Below are positions 8,144 through 16,109 of a DNA stretch of 47,923 nt, one piece after another (positions within the stretch are counted from its first letter, which is position 1; the number at the start of each line of letters is the position of its first letter). A model generated the notes under the pieces. That model was not told the origin of the DNA, did not search any database, and worked only from the letters and a program-made list of their open reading frames with translations. Source of the DNA: Microbacteriaceae bacterium UBA1487 (lineage in GTDB: Bacteria; Actinomycetota; Actinomycetes; Actinomycetales; Microbacteriaceae). The stretch is from the NCBI GenBank assembly GCA_002325245.1, contig DCRR01000007.1, positions 1-47,923 on the forward strand, given 5' to 3'. Position numbers and translations under genes: made by a program.

Positions 8144-9051
8144 GCGGCGGCTTCTCCCCTGCGGTAGTTCTTGAGTCCGAGTCCGACCAGGGCGACCGAG
8201 CCGGCGGCGATGAGGCCGAGCGCGATCGAGCCGAAGGTCGGTCCCCACGGTGCGGCCGGGTCGCTGGAGGCCTGACCGGCGAGTTGGATGAGCATGCGCC
8301 CGATGCCGCCGCGCATGCCGATCGAGACCTCCGCGACGACGGCGCCGAGCACCGCGTTGGCGGCCGCGAGGCGCAGGGCCGGCAGCAGGTGCGGCACCGC
8401 GGCCGGCAGGCGCAGGCGCAGCAGCGTCGGCCAGTAGCCGGCGGCGTAGCTGCGCATCAGGTCGATGTGGATGCGGTCGGGCGCCTCGAGTCCGCGCAGC
8501 ATTCCGACCGCCACAGGGAAGAACGCGAGGTAGGAGGCGATGACCGCGACCGAAAGCCACTGGGGCCAGGGCATCACATCGCGGTCGATCTGCAATCCGA
8601 TGCTGTTCATGACGGGGGCGAAGGCGATGAGCGGCACCGTCTGGCTGACGACGATCCACGGCAGCAGCCCCCACTCGACGAGTTTCCAGCGCTGCATGAG
8701 AGCGCCCAGCAGGGCGCCGACGGCGACGCCGATCAGCCAGCCGACGGCCGCGATCCCGAGCGTGGTGAGCGCGGCCGTGATGACCGGAACGATGAGCGGC
8801 GGGGTGTCTCCGCCACTGGTCGACTCGAACAGCCGCGTGACCATGTCGGAGATGTGCGGCATGGCGCGATCGTGTGTGCGCGGCAGGATCATGACTCCCG
8901 AGCCGGTCTCGCCCTCGATCGCCCCGATCGTCACACCCTCGGCCGGCCCGAGGAACTTGTAGCCTTCCCAGAGCAGACCGACCGCGAGGACGCCCAGCAC
9001 TCCCCAGAGCGCGGCGAGTCCCCGACGCGCGGAGCTCCGGGAGCGACTCAT
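8140..9051 (-). CDS. ABC transporter permease (pyrimidine/NMT1 type), first permease
   Basis: A 303-residue membrane permease. An N-terminal membrane segment (about residues 12-32) is followed by an external loop of roughly 60 residues and then five hydrophobic segments. The EAA-type loop is DLMRSYAAGYWPTLLRLRLP. The ATG overlaps the stop of the luciferase-like oxidoreductase gene by 4 nt, binding importer and enzymes into one operon. The long loop after the first segment differs from the partner permease at 6558-7328. Confidence 0.88.
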   Translation of the reverse strand: MSRSRSSARRGLAALWGVLGVLAVGLLWEGYKFLGPAEGVTIGAIEGETGSGVMILPRTHDRAMPHISDMVTRLFESTSGGDTPPLIVPVITAALTTLGIAAVGWLIGVAVGALLGALMQRWKLVEWGLLPWIVVSQTVPLIAFAPVMNSIGLQIDRDVMPWPQWLSVAVIASYLAFFPVAVGMLRGLEAPDRIHIDLMRSYAAGYWPTLLRLRLPAAVPHLLPALRLAAANAVLGAVVAEVSIGMRGGIGRMLIQLAGQASSDPAAPWGPTFGSIALGLIAAGSVALVGLGLKNYRRGEAAA

Positions 9052-10076
9052 GCCTTGGCCGTGAGGTGATCCTGGAGCGCGGGGATCACGGTCTCGCCAT
9101 AGACACGCAGTGTCTCTTCCTTGTTGTCGTGCTGCAGGTAGCCGGCGAACTGGTGCACCCCGATCGCCTTCAGCTCTTCGAGCTTGGCGATGTGCTCCTC
9201 GGCGGTGCCGAGCACGCAGAACCGGTCGACGATCTCGTCCGGCACGAAGTCGACGTGGTCATTGTCGGCCTTGCCGTGAGAGTTGTAGTCGTAGCCCTCG
9301 CGGCCCTTGATGTAGTCGGTGAGCGCCTGCGGCACGGCGCCCGAGTCACCGTACTTGGCGACGATGTCGGCGATGTGGTTGCCGACCATTCCGCCGAACC
9401 AGCGGGACTGCTCACGAGCGTGCACCAGCCCCTCGTCGGTGCCGTCGGTGATGTAGAACGGCGCCGCGACGCAGAACGTGATGTCGTCGGGGTTGCGGCC
9501 CGCCTTCTCGGCGGCGTCGCGCACGACCGCGATCATCCACTTGGCGATATCGACATCCGCCAGCTGCAGGATGAAGCCGTCTCCGACCTCCCCGGTGAGC
9601 TTGAGTGCAAGCGGACCGTACGCGGCCACCCACACCTCGAGCTCGCTGCCGACGCTCCACGGGAAGCGCAGCTGGGAGCCGTTGTACTCGACCTCGCGGC
9701 TGTTGCCGAGCTCGCGGATGACGTGGATCGACTCGCGCAGCTCCTTGAGCGTCGTCGGCTTGCCGTTGGTCACGCGCACCGCCGAGTCGCCGCGCCCGAT
9801 ACCGACGACCGTGCGGTTGCCGTACATCTCGTTCAGGGTGGCGAACACCGAGGCGGTGACCGTCCAGTCGCGCGTCGCCGGGTTGGTGACGAACGGCCCG
9901 ACGGTGACCCGGCGGGTCTCGGCGAGGATCTGGCTGTAGATCACGTACGGCTCCTGCCACAGCAGGTGCGAGTCGAAGGTCCAGACGTGGCTGAACCCGT
10001 GCTGCTCGGCGAGCTTGGCGAGGTGAACCGTCCGGCTGGCCGGCGGGTTGGTCTGAAGTACTGCTCCGAAGTCCAT
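9048..10076 (-). CDS. Luciferase-like (LLM) oxidoreductase, putative F420-dependent, in pyrimidine operon
   Basis: A 342-residue bacterial-luciferase-fold protein starting MDFGAVLQTNPPASRTVHLAK. It resembles the family called TIGR03842 (CPS_4043 type), which is related to methylene-tetrahydromethanopterin reductase and predicted, but not proven, to use coenzyme F420. The conserved VGIGRGDSAVR segment (about residues 92-102) corresponds to the cofactor-binding region. It lies 3 nt downstream of dihydropyrimidinase and overlaps the permease gene, so it must act in the same pathway. No dihydropyrimidine dehydrogenase is present, so it may supply the redox step on the ring; RutA, a related-fold flavoenzyme, opens uracil oxidatively in another pathway. 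Its reaction is unknown. Confidence 0.82.
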   Translation of the reverse strand: MDFGAVLQTNPPASRTVHLAKLAEQHGFSHVWTFDSHLLWQEPYVIYSQILAETRRVTVGPFVTNPATRDWTVTASVFATLNEMYGNRTVVGIGRGDSAVRVTNGKPTTLKELRESIHVIRELGNSREVEYNGSQLRFPWSVGSELEVWVAAYGPLALKLTGEVGDGFILQLADVDIAKWMIAVVRDAAEKAGRNPDDITFCVAAPFYITDGTDEGLVHAREQSRWFGGMVGNHIADIVAKYGDSGAVPQALTDYIKGREGYDYNSHGKADNDHVDFVPDEIVDRFCVLGTAEEHIAKLEELKAIGVHQFAGYLQHDNKEETLRVYGETVIPALQDHLTAKA

Positions 10077-10079
10077 CGT

Positions 10080-11513
10080 CTACACCAGGTACTGCGACAG
10101 GCCGCGCTTGAGGTAGCGTCCGTCGCCCTTCGTTCCGAGATAGGTGTCGTCGTCGACGATCACCTTGCCGCGGCTGAGCACCGTGTCGACACGACCGTCG
10201 ATCTCGAAGCCCTCCCACGCCGCGTGGTCCATGTTCATGTGGTGCTTCTTCTCGTAGCCGATGCTGGTGTGGCCGTTCGGGTCGTAGATCACGATGTCGG
10301 CGTCGGCACCCGGCTGGATGACGCCCTTCTTGCCGTACAGCCCGAACATCCGCGCGGGCGTGGTGCTGGTCAGCTCGACCCAGCGCTCGAGCGTGATCTC
10401 GCCGGTGACGACGCCCTGGTACATGAGGTCCATGCGGTGCTCGACGGAGCCGATGCCGTTCGGGATCTTGCGGAAGTCGCCGAGGCCCAGCTCCTTCTGA
10501 TCCTTCATGCAGAACGGGCAGTGGTCGGTCGAGACCATCTGCAGGTCGTTGGTGCGCAGCGCCTGCCACATCGAGTCCTGGTGGCCTTCGGCACGCGAGC
10601 GCAGCGGCGTGGAGCACACCCACTTCGCCCCCTCGAACGCGCCGGCCTCATCGCTGCTGGCGCCGAGCTGCTCCTCCAAGGAGAGGTAGAGGTACTGCGG
10701 GCAGGTCTCGCCGAACACGTTCTGCCCTTTGTCGCGCGCCCAGGCGAGCTGCTCGACCGCCTGCTTGGCGCTCACGTGCACCACGTAGAGCGGAGCGCCG
10801 GTGAGGTTGGCAAGCATGATCGCGCGGTGCGTGGCCTCTTCCTCCATCTGCCAGGCGCGCGCGATGCCGTGGTAGTACGGGTCGGTCTTGCCCTGGGCGA
10901 CGAGCTGCTCGGCGAGCACGTCGATCGCGGGACCGTTCTCGGCGTGCATCATCGTGAGCATTCCGGTGTCGCGCGCGACCTGCATGGCCTTCAGCACCTG
11001 CGCGTCGTCGGAGTAGAAGACGCCCGGGTAGGCCATGAACAGCTTGAAGCTGGAGATGCCCTCGTCGACGAGCTTCGGCATCGCGGCGAGCGAGTCCTCG
11101 TCGACGCCGCCGATGATCTGATGGAACGCGTAGTCGATCGCGCAGTTGCCGGCGGCCTTGGTGTGCCAGGCCTCGAGGCCGTCGAAGACGCGCTGGCCGT
11201 AGGTCTGCACGGCGAAGTCGATGATCGTCGTGGTGCCGCCGTGCGCGGCGGCACGGGTGCCGGTCTCGAAAGTGTCGGAGGCGGCGGTGCCGCCGAAGGG
11301 CAGCTCCATGTGGGTGTGCGCATCCACACCGCCGGGGATGACGTACTTCCCCTTCGCGTCGATGACCGTGTCGACGCTGCTCTCCAGGTCGACGCCGAGG
11401 GCGGTCGAACCCGGCTGGAGCACCGCGACGATGGTCTCGCCGTCGATGAGAACGTTGGCGGGGGTCCGCCCCGTCGCCGAGACGACCGTGCCGTTGATGA
11501 TGAGGGTCTTCAT
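10080..11513 (-). CDS. hydA: Dihydropyrimidinase / D-hydantoinase
   Basis: A 477-residue amidohydrolase that opens dihydrouracil or dihydrothymine to N-carbamoyl-beta-amino acids, and usually also 5-substituted hydantoins. The binuclear metal site is complete: His66 and His68 in DAHTHMELP, the carboxylatable Lys157 in SSFKLFMAYPG, His in MMHAENG and VVHVSAKQA, and Asp in STDHCPF. The length is normal. The ATG at 11513 follows the nitrilase gene by 22 nt. It acts before the ureidopropionase-type enzyme encoded upstream. Confidence 0.95.
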   Translation of the reverse strand: MKTLIINGTVVSATGRTPANVLIDGETIVAVLQPGSTALGVDLESSVDTVIDAKGKYVIPGGVDAHTHMELPFGGTAASDTFETGTRAAAHGGTTTIIDFAVQTYGQRVFDGLEAWHTKAAGNCAIDYAFHQIIGGVDEDSLAAMPKLVDEGISSFKLFMAYPGVFYSDDAQVLKAMQVARDTGMLTMMHAENGPAIDVLAEQLVAQGKTDPYYHGIARAWQMEEEATHRAIMLANLTGAPLYVVHVSAKQAVEQLAWARDKGQNVFGETCPQYLYLSLEEQLGASSDEAGAFEGAKWVCSTPLRSRAEGHQDSMWQALRTNDLQMVSTDHCPFCMKDQKELGLGDFRKIPNGIGSVEHRMDLMYQGVVTGEITLERWVELTSTTPARMFGLYGKKGVIQPGADADIVIYDPNGHTSIGYEKKHHMNMDHAAWEGFEIDGRVDTVLSRGKVIVDDDTYLGTKGDGRYLKRGLSQYLV

Positions 11514-11535
11514 GATGTCCTCCCGAGAGTCCGGA

Positions 11536-12384
11536 CTACGGCTGGGGGATCGACGTGTAGGACTCCGGACGACGGTCCCGGTAGAACTGCCAATCGTCGC
11601 GCATCTGCTTGACCATGTCGAGGTCGAGGTCGCGGATCAGGATCTCCTCGTGCTCGCCCGAGCCGCGCTCGCCGACGAAGTTGCCGCGCGGGTCGATGAC
11701 CTGGCTGGTGCCGTAGAAGTCGACCGCCAAGTCGCCATACTCGTTGTCTTCGCGACCGACGCGGTTCGGCTGGAGCACGAAGTAGCCGTTGGCCACCGCG
11801 GCCGCCGGTCCCTCCACCTCCCAGAGCCGGTTCGAGAGCCCCGGCTTGGTGGCGTTCGGGTTGAAGACCATGTGGGCGCCGTTCAGACCCAGCTCGCGCC
11901 AGCCCTCCGGGAAGTGCCGGTCGTAGCAGATGTAGACGCCGATCTTGCCGACGGCGGTGTCGAAGACGGGGTAGCCGCCGTTGCCGGGACGGAAGTAGAA
12001 CTTCTCCCAGAAGCGGTCGAGGTGCGGGATGTGGTGCTTGCGGTACTTCCCGAGGATGGTGCCGTCGGCATCCACCACGACCGCGGTGTTGTAGTAGACG
12101 CCGGTCATGTCCTCCTCGTAGATCGGGAGAATCATGACGACGCCGAGCTCCTTGGCGAGCGCCGCGAAGCGCTGCACGATCGGGCCGTCAGCCGGCTCGG
12201 CGAACGCGTAGTACTTCTTGTCTTCGGTGATGCCGAAGTAGGGCCCGTAGAACAGCTCCTGGAAGCAGACGACCTGCGCACCCTGCGCCGCGGCCTCGCG
12301 GGCGAAGCCCTCGTGCTTGGCCAGCATGGACTCTTTGTCACCGGTCCAGGTGGTTTGGGTGATCGCGGCTCGAATGATCGACAT
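11536..12384 (-). CDS. Nitrilase-superfamily amidohydrolase, probable N-carbamoyl-beta-alanine amidohydrolase
   Basis: A 282-residue carbon-nitrogen hydrolase with the Glu-Lys-Cys triad visible: Glu43 (CFQELFYGPYF), Lys116 (GKYRKHHIP) and Cys153 (VYICYDRHFPEG). The segment after the Cys matches beta-ureidopropionases, which split N-carbamoyl-beta-alanine into beta-alanine, CO2 and ammonia. The ATG at 12384 has AAGGGAG upstream; a reading 15 codons longer exists but starts in the promoter. It is the first gene of the operon, transcribed divergently from a MocR-type regulator. Confidence 0.9.
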   Translation of the reverse strand: MSIIRAAITQTTWTGDKESMLAKHEGFAREAAAQGAQVVCFQELFYGPYFGITEDKKYYAFAEPADGPIVQRFAALAKELGVVMILPIYEEDMTGVYYNTAVVVDADGTILGKYRKHHIPHLDRFWEKFYFRPGNGGYPVFDTAVGKIGVYICYDRHFPEGWRELGLNGAHMVFNPNATKPGLSNRLWEVEGPAAAVANGYFVLQPNRVGREDNEYGDLAVDFYGTSQVIDPRGNFVGERGSGEHEEILIRDLDLDMVKQMRDDWQFYRDRRPESYTSIPQP

Positions 12385-12517
12385 GCTGGCTCCCTTGGTC
12401 GTGCTTTTGTTATTGTTCGCCGAAAACATTTCTCTGACGTTTCTGCACGTGACAGCGGCGTAAAACTCAGCATCGGGTATCCGGCCTCATTCGCAATCTA
12501 CGACGGGACGCATCAAC
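12385..12517. promoter_or_regulatory. Divergent promoter region between pyrimidine operon and MocR regulator
   Basis: A 133-bp divergent region that is distinctly AT-rich at 12404-12435. It contains an imperfect inverted repeat TGTTCGCCGAAAACA (12414-12428) and two TTGT repeats close by (12407-12417). MocR-type regulators usually bind direct or mixed repeats in such divergent regions. No -35/-10 pair could be assigned with confidence. Confidence 0.5.
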
Positions 12518-13837
12518 TTGGTAGCCCTCGAGCTCGACGAGCGCACTCCGCGCGGCATCGCGGCCGCCCTCGCCCGGCTCATCACGAGCGGCGACCTGGC
12601 CCCGGGTGATCGGCTTCCGACGGTGCGCGATCTCGCCGCCGAGCTCGGCGTGAGCCCCGCCACGGTCAGCCACGCCTGGCAGACCCTCGCCGCCGCCGGG
12701 CTCATCACGAGCCGGGGGCGCAGCGGCAGCTTCGTGCGCTCCGCCCCGCGCGAGTGGCTGCCGACCCGCTACCGCGGACTCGAGGGCCGCGAAGCGGCGC
12801 GGCTCGACCTCTCGCGCGGCACCCCCGACCCGGAGCTGCTGCCCGAGCTCGGCCCCGCACTCGCCCGGGTCTCGGACCGCGCCTCCCCGGTCAGCTATCA
12901 GTCGAAGCCCGATATCCCCGAGCTCCACGACCTCCTGCGGGCGACGTGGCCGGCCCCCGTCGAGTCGCTCACGGTGACCAACGGCGCCCTCGACGCGATC
13001 GACCGGGCCCTCGGTGCGCTCGTGCGGCTGGGCGACCGGATCGTGCTCGAAGACCCCACCTTCCCGCCGTTCCTCGACCTCGTCGAGCTGTACGGCCTGG
13101 AGGCGATCCCGGTTCCCGTCGACGCCGAGGGCATGCGACCGGACGAGTTCGCGCGCGCCCTGGGGCGCGGCCCGGCCCTCGTGCTGCTGCAGCCGCGTGC
13201 GCACAACCCGACCGGAGCGTCGATGAGCGGGGAGCGCGCCGAGCGGCTGGCCTCGCTGGTGCGCCGCAGCCGCATGGCGGAGCGCACTGTCGTGATCGAG
13301 GACGACCACTCGTCGATGATCTCGCGCTCCCCCGACGTGTCGCTGGCCCGCTGGCTCCCCGAGCGGGTCCTGCACGTGCGCAGCTTCTCCAAGTCGCACG
13401 GGCCCGACCTGCGGATCGGCGCTCTCGGCGGGCCGCGGACCCTGATCGACCGCGTGGTCGCGCGGCGACTTCTCGGGCCGGGCTGGACCTCGCGCATGGT
13501 GCAGGCCCTGCTCTTCGAGCTGCTCACCGACCCGGAGTCGACCGCGCAGCTCGACATCGCCCGCGAGAGCTACGCGGCGCGGCAGGCAGCGCTCTCCGCC
13601 GGGCTCGCCCGGCACGGCGTCGAGACCTCCGCCGCGGACGGCATCAACATCTGGCTCGAGGTCGACAACGAGCGCCAGGCGATGGTGCACCTGGCGGCGG
13701 CGGGCATTCAGGTGGCCCCCGGCTCGCCGTTCCAGGCGGGCGAGCCGCTGCCACGACTGCGGGTCACGGCGGGGGTGGTGCCGGTCGAGACCGCGCAGGA
13801 TGTCGCCGCCGTGCTCGCGACCGCAGCGCGCAGCTGA
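12518..13837 (+). CDS. MocR/GabR-type PLP-dependent transcriptional regulator
   Basis: A 439-residue fusion of a GntR winged helix (residues 1-75: GDRLPTVRDLAAELGVSPATV) and a fold-type I aminotransferase domain. The PLP-binding lysine is Lys292 in VRSFSKSHGPDLRIG, with HNPTG and EDDHS blocks before it. Such regulators bind an amino acid or vitamin-B6 ligand through the aminotransferase-like domain. Divergence from a pathway that yields beta-alanine or beta-aminoisobutyrate makes those amino acids plausible effectors (inferred). The only fitting start is TTG at 12518, preceded by a weak GGGA. Confidence 0.88.
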   Translation: MVALELDERTPRGIAAALARLITSGDLAPGDRLPTVRDLAAELGVSPATVSHAWQTLAAAGLITSRGRSGSFVRSAPREWLPTRYRGLEGREAARLDLSRGTPDPELLPELGPALARVSDRASPVSYQSKPDIPELHDLLRATWPAPVESLTVTNGALDAIDRALGALVRLGDRIVLEDPTFPPFLDLVELYGLEAIPVPVDAEGMRPDEFARALGRGPALVLLQPRAHNPTGASMSGERAERLASLVRRSRMAERTVVIEDDHSSMISRSPDVSLARWLPERVLHVRSFSKSHGPDLRIGALGGPRTLIDRVVARRLLGPGWTSRMVQALLFELLTDPESTAQLDIARESYAARQAALSAGLARHGVETSAADGINIWLEVDNERQAMVHLAAAGIQVAPGSPFQAGEPLPRLRVTAGVVPVETAQDVAAVLATAARS

Positions 13838-13851
13838 GGAGCGCGCCCCGC

Positions 13852-13857
13852 TACGAT
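13852..13857 (+). promoter_or_regulatory. Candidate -10 element for the F420-0 transporter operon
   Basis: TACGAT lies 15 bp after the MocR stop and matches the TAnnnT pattern seen before other genes here. If used, transcription would start near 13864 and leave a leader of about 110 nt before the ATG at 13975. Confidence 0.45.
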
Positions 13858-13872
13858 GGGCACACGGACCCC

Positions 13873-13919
13873 CGGGGCACTCCTGCCCCGGTGCGTCGCC
13901 CGGGGCTTTCGGGCGGCAC
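13873..13919 (+). promoter_or_regulatory. Structured leader with two hairpins upstream of the F420-0 transporter
   Basis: Two stems lie between the MocR gene and the binding-protein ATG. Hairpin 1 is CGGGGC (13873-13878) with GCCCCG (13885-13890). Hairpin 2 is GTGC-gt-CGCCCG (13891-13902) with CGGGCG-GCAC (13910-13919) around a 7-nt loop. No U-run follows. No known riboswitch class is recognisable, so its role (attenuation, ligand sensing or mRNA stability) is open. Confidence 0.5.
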
Positions 13920-13974
13920 GGCCCGCGCAGCCTCTTTCTGCGCCCTGCCGACCACCTCAACCCCCGGGAATCCC

Positions 13975-15015
13975 ATGCCTCACGCCCCCACCTCTTCGCC
14001 GACGACCGGCCCCGCCCTCGAGCCGCGGGCTCGCCGTGCGTCCCGACCTCTCATGGTGTCCGCCCTGGTCGCCCTCGGCGCGCTGACGCTCGCCGGCTGC
14101 GCGCCCGAACCCGCGTCCGGCGTCGACCCCGACACGGGAAGCGCCGCCGCGGCACTCGAGCTCTCGAACTGCGGGGTCGCCGTCACGATCGACGCGCCCC
14201 CGGAGCGGGTCATCACGATCAAGTCGACGTCGACCGAGATGCTGCTCGCGCTGGGACTCGGCGACCGCATCATCGGCACCGCGTTCCCCGACGGCCCGGT
14301 GCCCGAGGAGTGGGCGGATGCCGCCGCCGACCTGCCGCTCATGAGCGACCGGGTGCCGGGCGAGGAGGCGGTGCTCGAACTGGAACCGGACTTCATCTAC
14401 GCCGGCTGGGAGTCGAACTTCTCCGCCGACGGCGTCGGTGAGCGCGACGAACTCGCCGCCCTCGGCATCGACACCTACGTGTCCCCCGCCGCATGCCGCA
14501 GCGCCGAGGTGCCCGACGAGCTCGACTTCGAGGAGGTCTTCCGCGAGATCGCCGAGGTCGCCTCGATCTTCGACGTCGACGCGAGCGACCTGATCGAGGC
14601 GCAGCGCGCCGAGCTCGACGCGATCGTGCCCGACTCGCGCGGGCTGACCGCGCTCTGGTACTCCTCCGGCTCCGACACCCCCTACGTGGGCGCCGGAACG
14701 GGGGCCCCGCAGATGGTGCTGGATGCGATCGGATTGCGGAACATCGCGGGCGACATCGAGGGCGGCTGGACCTCACTCAGCTGGGAGGCCGTCATCGAGG
14801 CCGACCCGAGCGTCATCGTGCTCGTGGAATCCGACTGGGGCAGCGCCGAGAAGAAGATCGCGCAGCTCGAGGGCAACCCGGCGACCGCGCAGCTGACCGC
14901 CGTGCTCGGCGAGCGCTACCTGATCGTGCCGTTCGCGGCGAGCGAGGCGGGGGTGCGCAGCGTCTCCGCGGCGAGCGACCTGTCTGCGCAGCTGGCGAGC
15001 CTGACGGCGCCGTGA
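13975..15015 (+). CDS. Putative coenzyme F420-0 ABC transporter substrate-binding lipoprotein
   Basis: A 346-residue FecB/BtuF-like binding protein. The signal peptide ends in the lipobox LAGC (about residues 39-42). The mature part has the cobalamin/siderophore-binder pattern APPERVITIKSTSTEMLLALG. The blocks IGTAFPDGPVPEEW, ALWYSSGSDTPYVGAGTGAPQ and VPFAASEAGVRSV match, from memory, the TIGR03868 clade, proposed to bind F420-0 because it occurs in Actinobacteria that use F420 but keep only cofE. It is the first gene of a three-gene cassette; CofE and F420 enzymes occur further along in this window. The ligand is not proven, and a corrinoid or siderophore binder is the alternative. Confidence 0.82.
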   Translation: MPHAPTSSPTTGPALEPRARRASRPLMVSALVALGALTLAGCAPEPASGVDPDTGSAAAALELSNCGVAVTIDAPPERVITIKSTSTEMLLALGLGDRIIGTAFPDGPVPEEWADAAADLPLMSDRVPGEEAVLELEPDFIYAGWESNFSADGVGERDELAALGIDTYVSPAACRSAEVPDELDFEEVFREIAEVASIFDVDASDLIEAQRAELDAIVPDSRGLTALWYSSGSDTPYVGAGTGAPQMVLDAIGLRNIAGDIEGGWTSLSWEAVIEADPSVIVLVESDWGSAEKKIAQLEGNPATAQLTAVLGERYLIVPFAASEAGVRSVSAASDLSAQLASLTAP

Positions 15016-16109
15016 GTCCGGGCGTCGAGCGGCTCTCCCCGGGACGAACCCATCGCGGTTCGTCCCGGGGAGGCGCTCGCCGCCCCGGTGCGCGCGCGGC
15101 GGGACGCCTGCGTCTGCTGCTCGTGACGATGATCCTCGGCGCAGGCCTGCTCGCCTCGATCGCGGTCGCCGTGACGATCGGCCCGGCCGAGCTCTCCCTC
15201 GCAGAGGTCGCGGCCGCGGTCGGCGCCCAACTGACCGGCGGCGACTCGGGGCTCAGCGTGACGCGCGACGCGATCGTGTGGGAGCTGCGGTTTCCGCGCG
15301 TGCTGACGGCGGCGGCTGTCGGCGCGGGCCTGGCGCTCTGCGGCGCCGTGATGCAGGCCCTCACCCGCAACCAGCTCGCCGATCCGTACCTGCTGGGTCT
15401 GTCGTCGGGTGCCTCGCTCGGCGCCGTCAGCGTGCTGCTGCTCGGGGCCGCCATCGTGCTGCCGCTCGCCGCCTTCGTCGGTGCGCTGCTCGCCCTGGGG
15501 GCGACCCTCGCGCTCGCCAACTCGCTGGGACGCATCACGCCCACCCGCACGGTGCTCGCCGGGCTCGCCGTCTCGGCGCTCGCGGGCGCCCTGACCAGTT
15601 TCGTCATCTTCTGGTCGGTGACCGGCGACTCCTACCGCGAGATCCTGAACTGGCTGCTCGGCTCGCTCGCCGGGGCGCGCTGGTCCTCGGTCGCGATTGC
15701 GGGCACCGCGCTCATCGTGATCGGGATCCCGCTGATGCTCACGGGGCGCCTGCTCGACGCCTTCGTCTTCGGCGATGCCACGGCGGCCTCGCTCGGCATC
15801 CCGGTGCAGCGGCTGCGCTGGACGCTCCTGGCGGCATCCGCCCTGCTCACCGGCGCGCTCGTCGCGGTCTCCGGCTCGATCGGCTTCGTCGGCCTGGTGC
15901 TCCCGCACGCCGTTCGGCTGCTCACCGGGCCCGGGCACCGCGCGCTGCTACCGCTCTCGGCGCTCACCGGCGGCATCTTCCTGGTGTGGGCCGACACGCT
16001 CGCCCGCACCGCGTTCGACCCGCGCGAGCTGCCCGTCGGCATCGTCACCGCGCTGATCGGCGCGCCCGTGTTCGCGCTGCTGCTGGCGCGCCGGAGGTCG
16101 GAGGCATGA
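15012..16109 (+). CDS. Putative coenzyme F420-0 ABC transporter permease (FecCD family)
   Basis: A FecCD/BtuC-type permease of 365 residues if started at the GTG at 15012, which overlaps the binding-protein stop (GTGA). The first 35 residues are Arg/Gly/Pro-rich and encoded across a perfect hairpin, so a GTG at 15123 or ATG at 15129, just before the first membrane segment, are alternatives. Family blocks are WELRFPRVLTA, GAVMQALTRNQLADPYLLGLSSGAS and SGSIGFVGLVLPHAVRLLTG. About ten membrane segments are expected. It forms the membrane channel of the cassette (TIGR03869-like). Confidence 0.83.
   Translation: MSPGVERLSPGRTHRGSSRGGARRPGARAAGRLRLLLVTMILGAGLLASIAVAVTIGPAELSLAEVAAAVGAQLTGGDSGLSVTRDAIVWELRFPRVLTAAAVGAGLALCGAVMQALTRNQLADPYLLGLSSGASLGAVSVLLLGAAIVLPLAAFVGALLALGATLALANSLGRITPTRTVLAGLAVSALAGALTSFVIFWSVTGDSYREILNWLLGSLAGARWSSVAIAGTALIVIGIPLMLTGRLLDAFVFGDATAASLGIPVQRLRWTLLAASALLTGALVAVSGSIGFVGLVLPHAVRLLTGPGHRALLPLSALTGGIFLVWADTLARTAFDPRELPVGIVTALIGAPVFALLLARRRSEA
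15035..15072 (+). repeat. Perfect 16-bp stem-loop at the binding-protein/permease junction
   Basis: CTCCCCGGGACGAACC (15035-15050) is followed by a 6-nt loop and its exact reverse complement (15057-15072). With a bulge, GAGCG upstream and CGCTC downstream lengthen the stem. It begins 20 nt after the binding-protein stop. No U-run follows, so it looks more like a 3'-end-stabilising or attenuating structure than a full terminator. Confidence 0.9.

Noticed and set aside
12414..12428. Strong operator in the pyrimidine operon promoter
   Set aside because: TGTTCGCCGAAAACA has only 4-bp perfect outer arms. It is mentioned within the promoter region but is too weak to stand alone.
13858..13974. Cobalamin riboswitch before the BtuCDF-like cassette
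   Set aside because: None of the conserved B12-box or adjoining core elements can be found, and the cassette matches the F420-0 family better than BtuCDF.
13856..14086. Small gene starting ATG GGC ACA in the F420-0 transporter leader
   Set aside because: The translation is Pro/Arg-rich, overlaps the binding-protein gene in another frame, and has no ribosome site. The stretch is better explained as a structured leader.
15035..15072. Rho-independent terminator ending the binding-protein transcript
   Set aside because: The stem is perfect, but no U-run follows and the permease gene is translationally coupled by GTGA, so full termination is unlikely.
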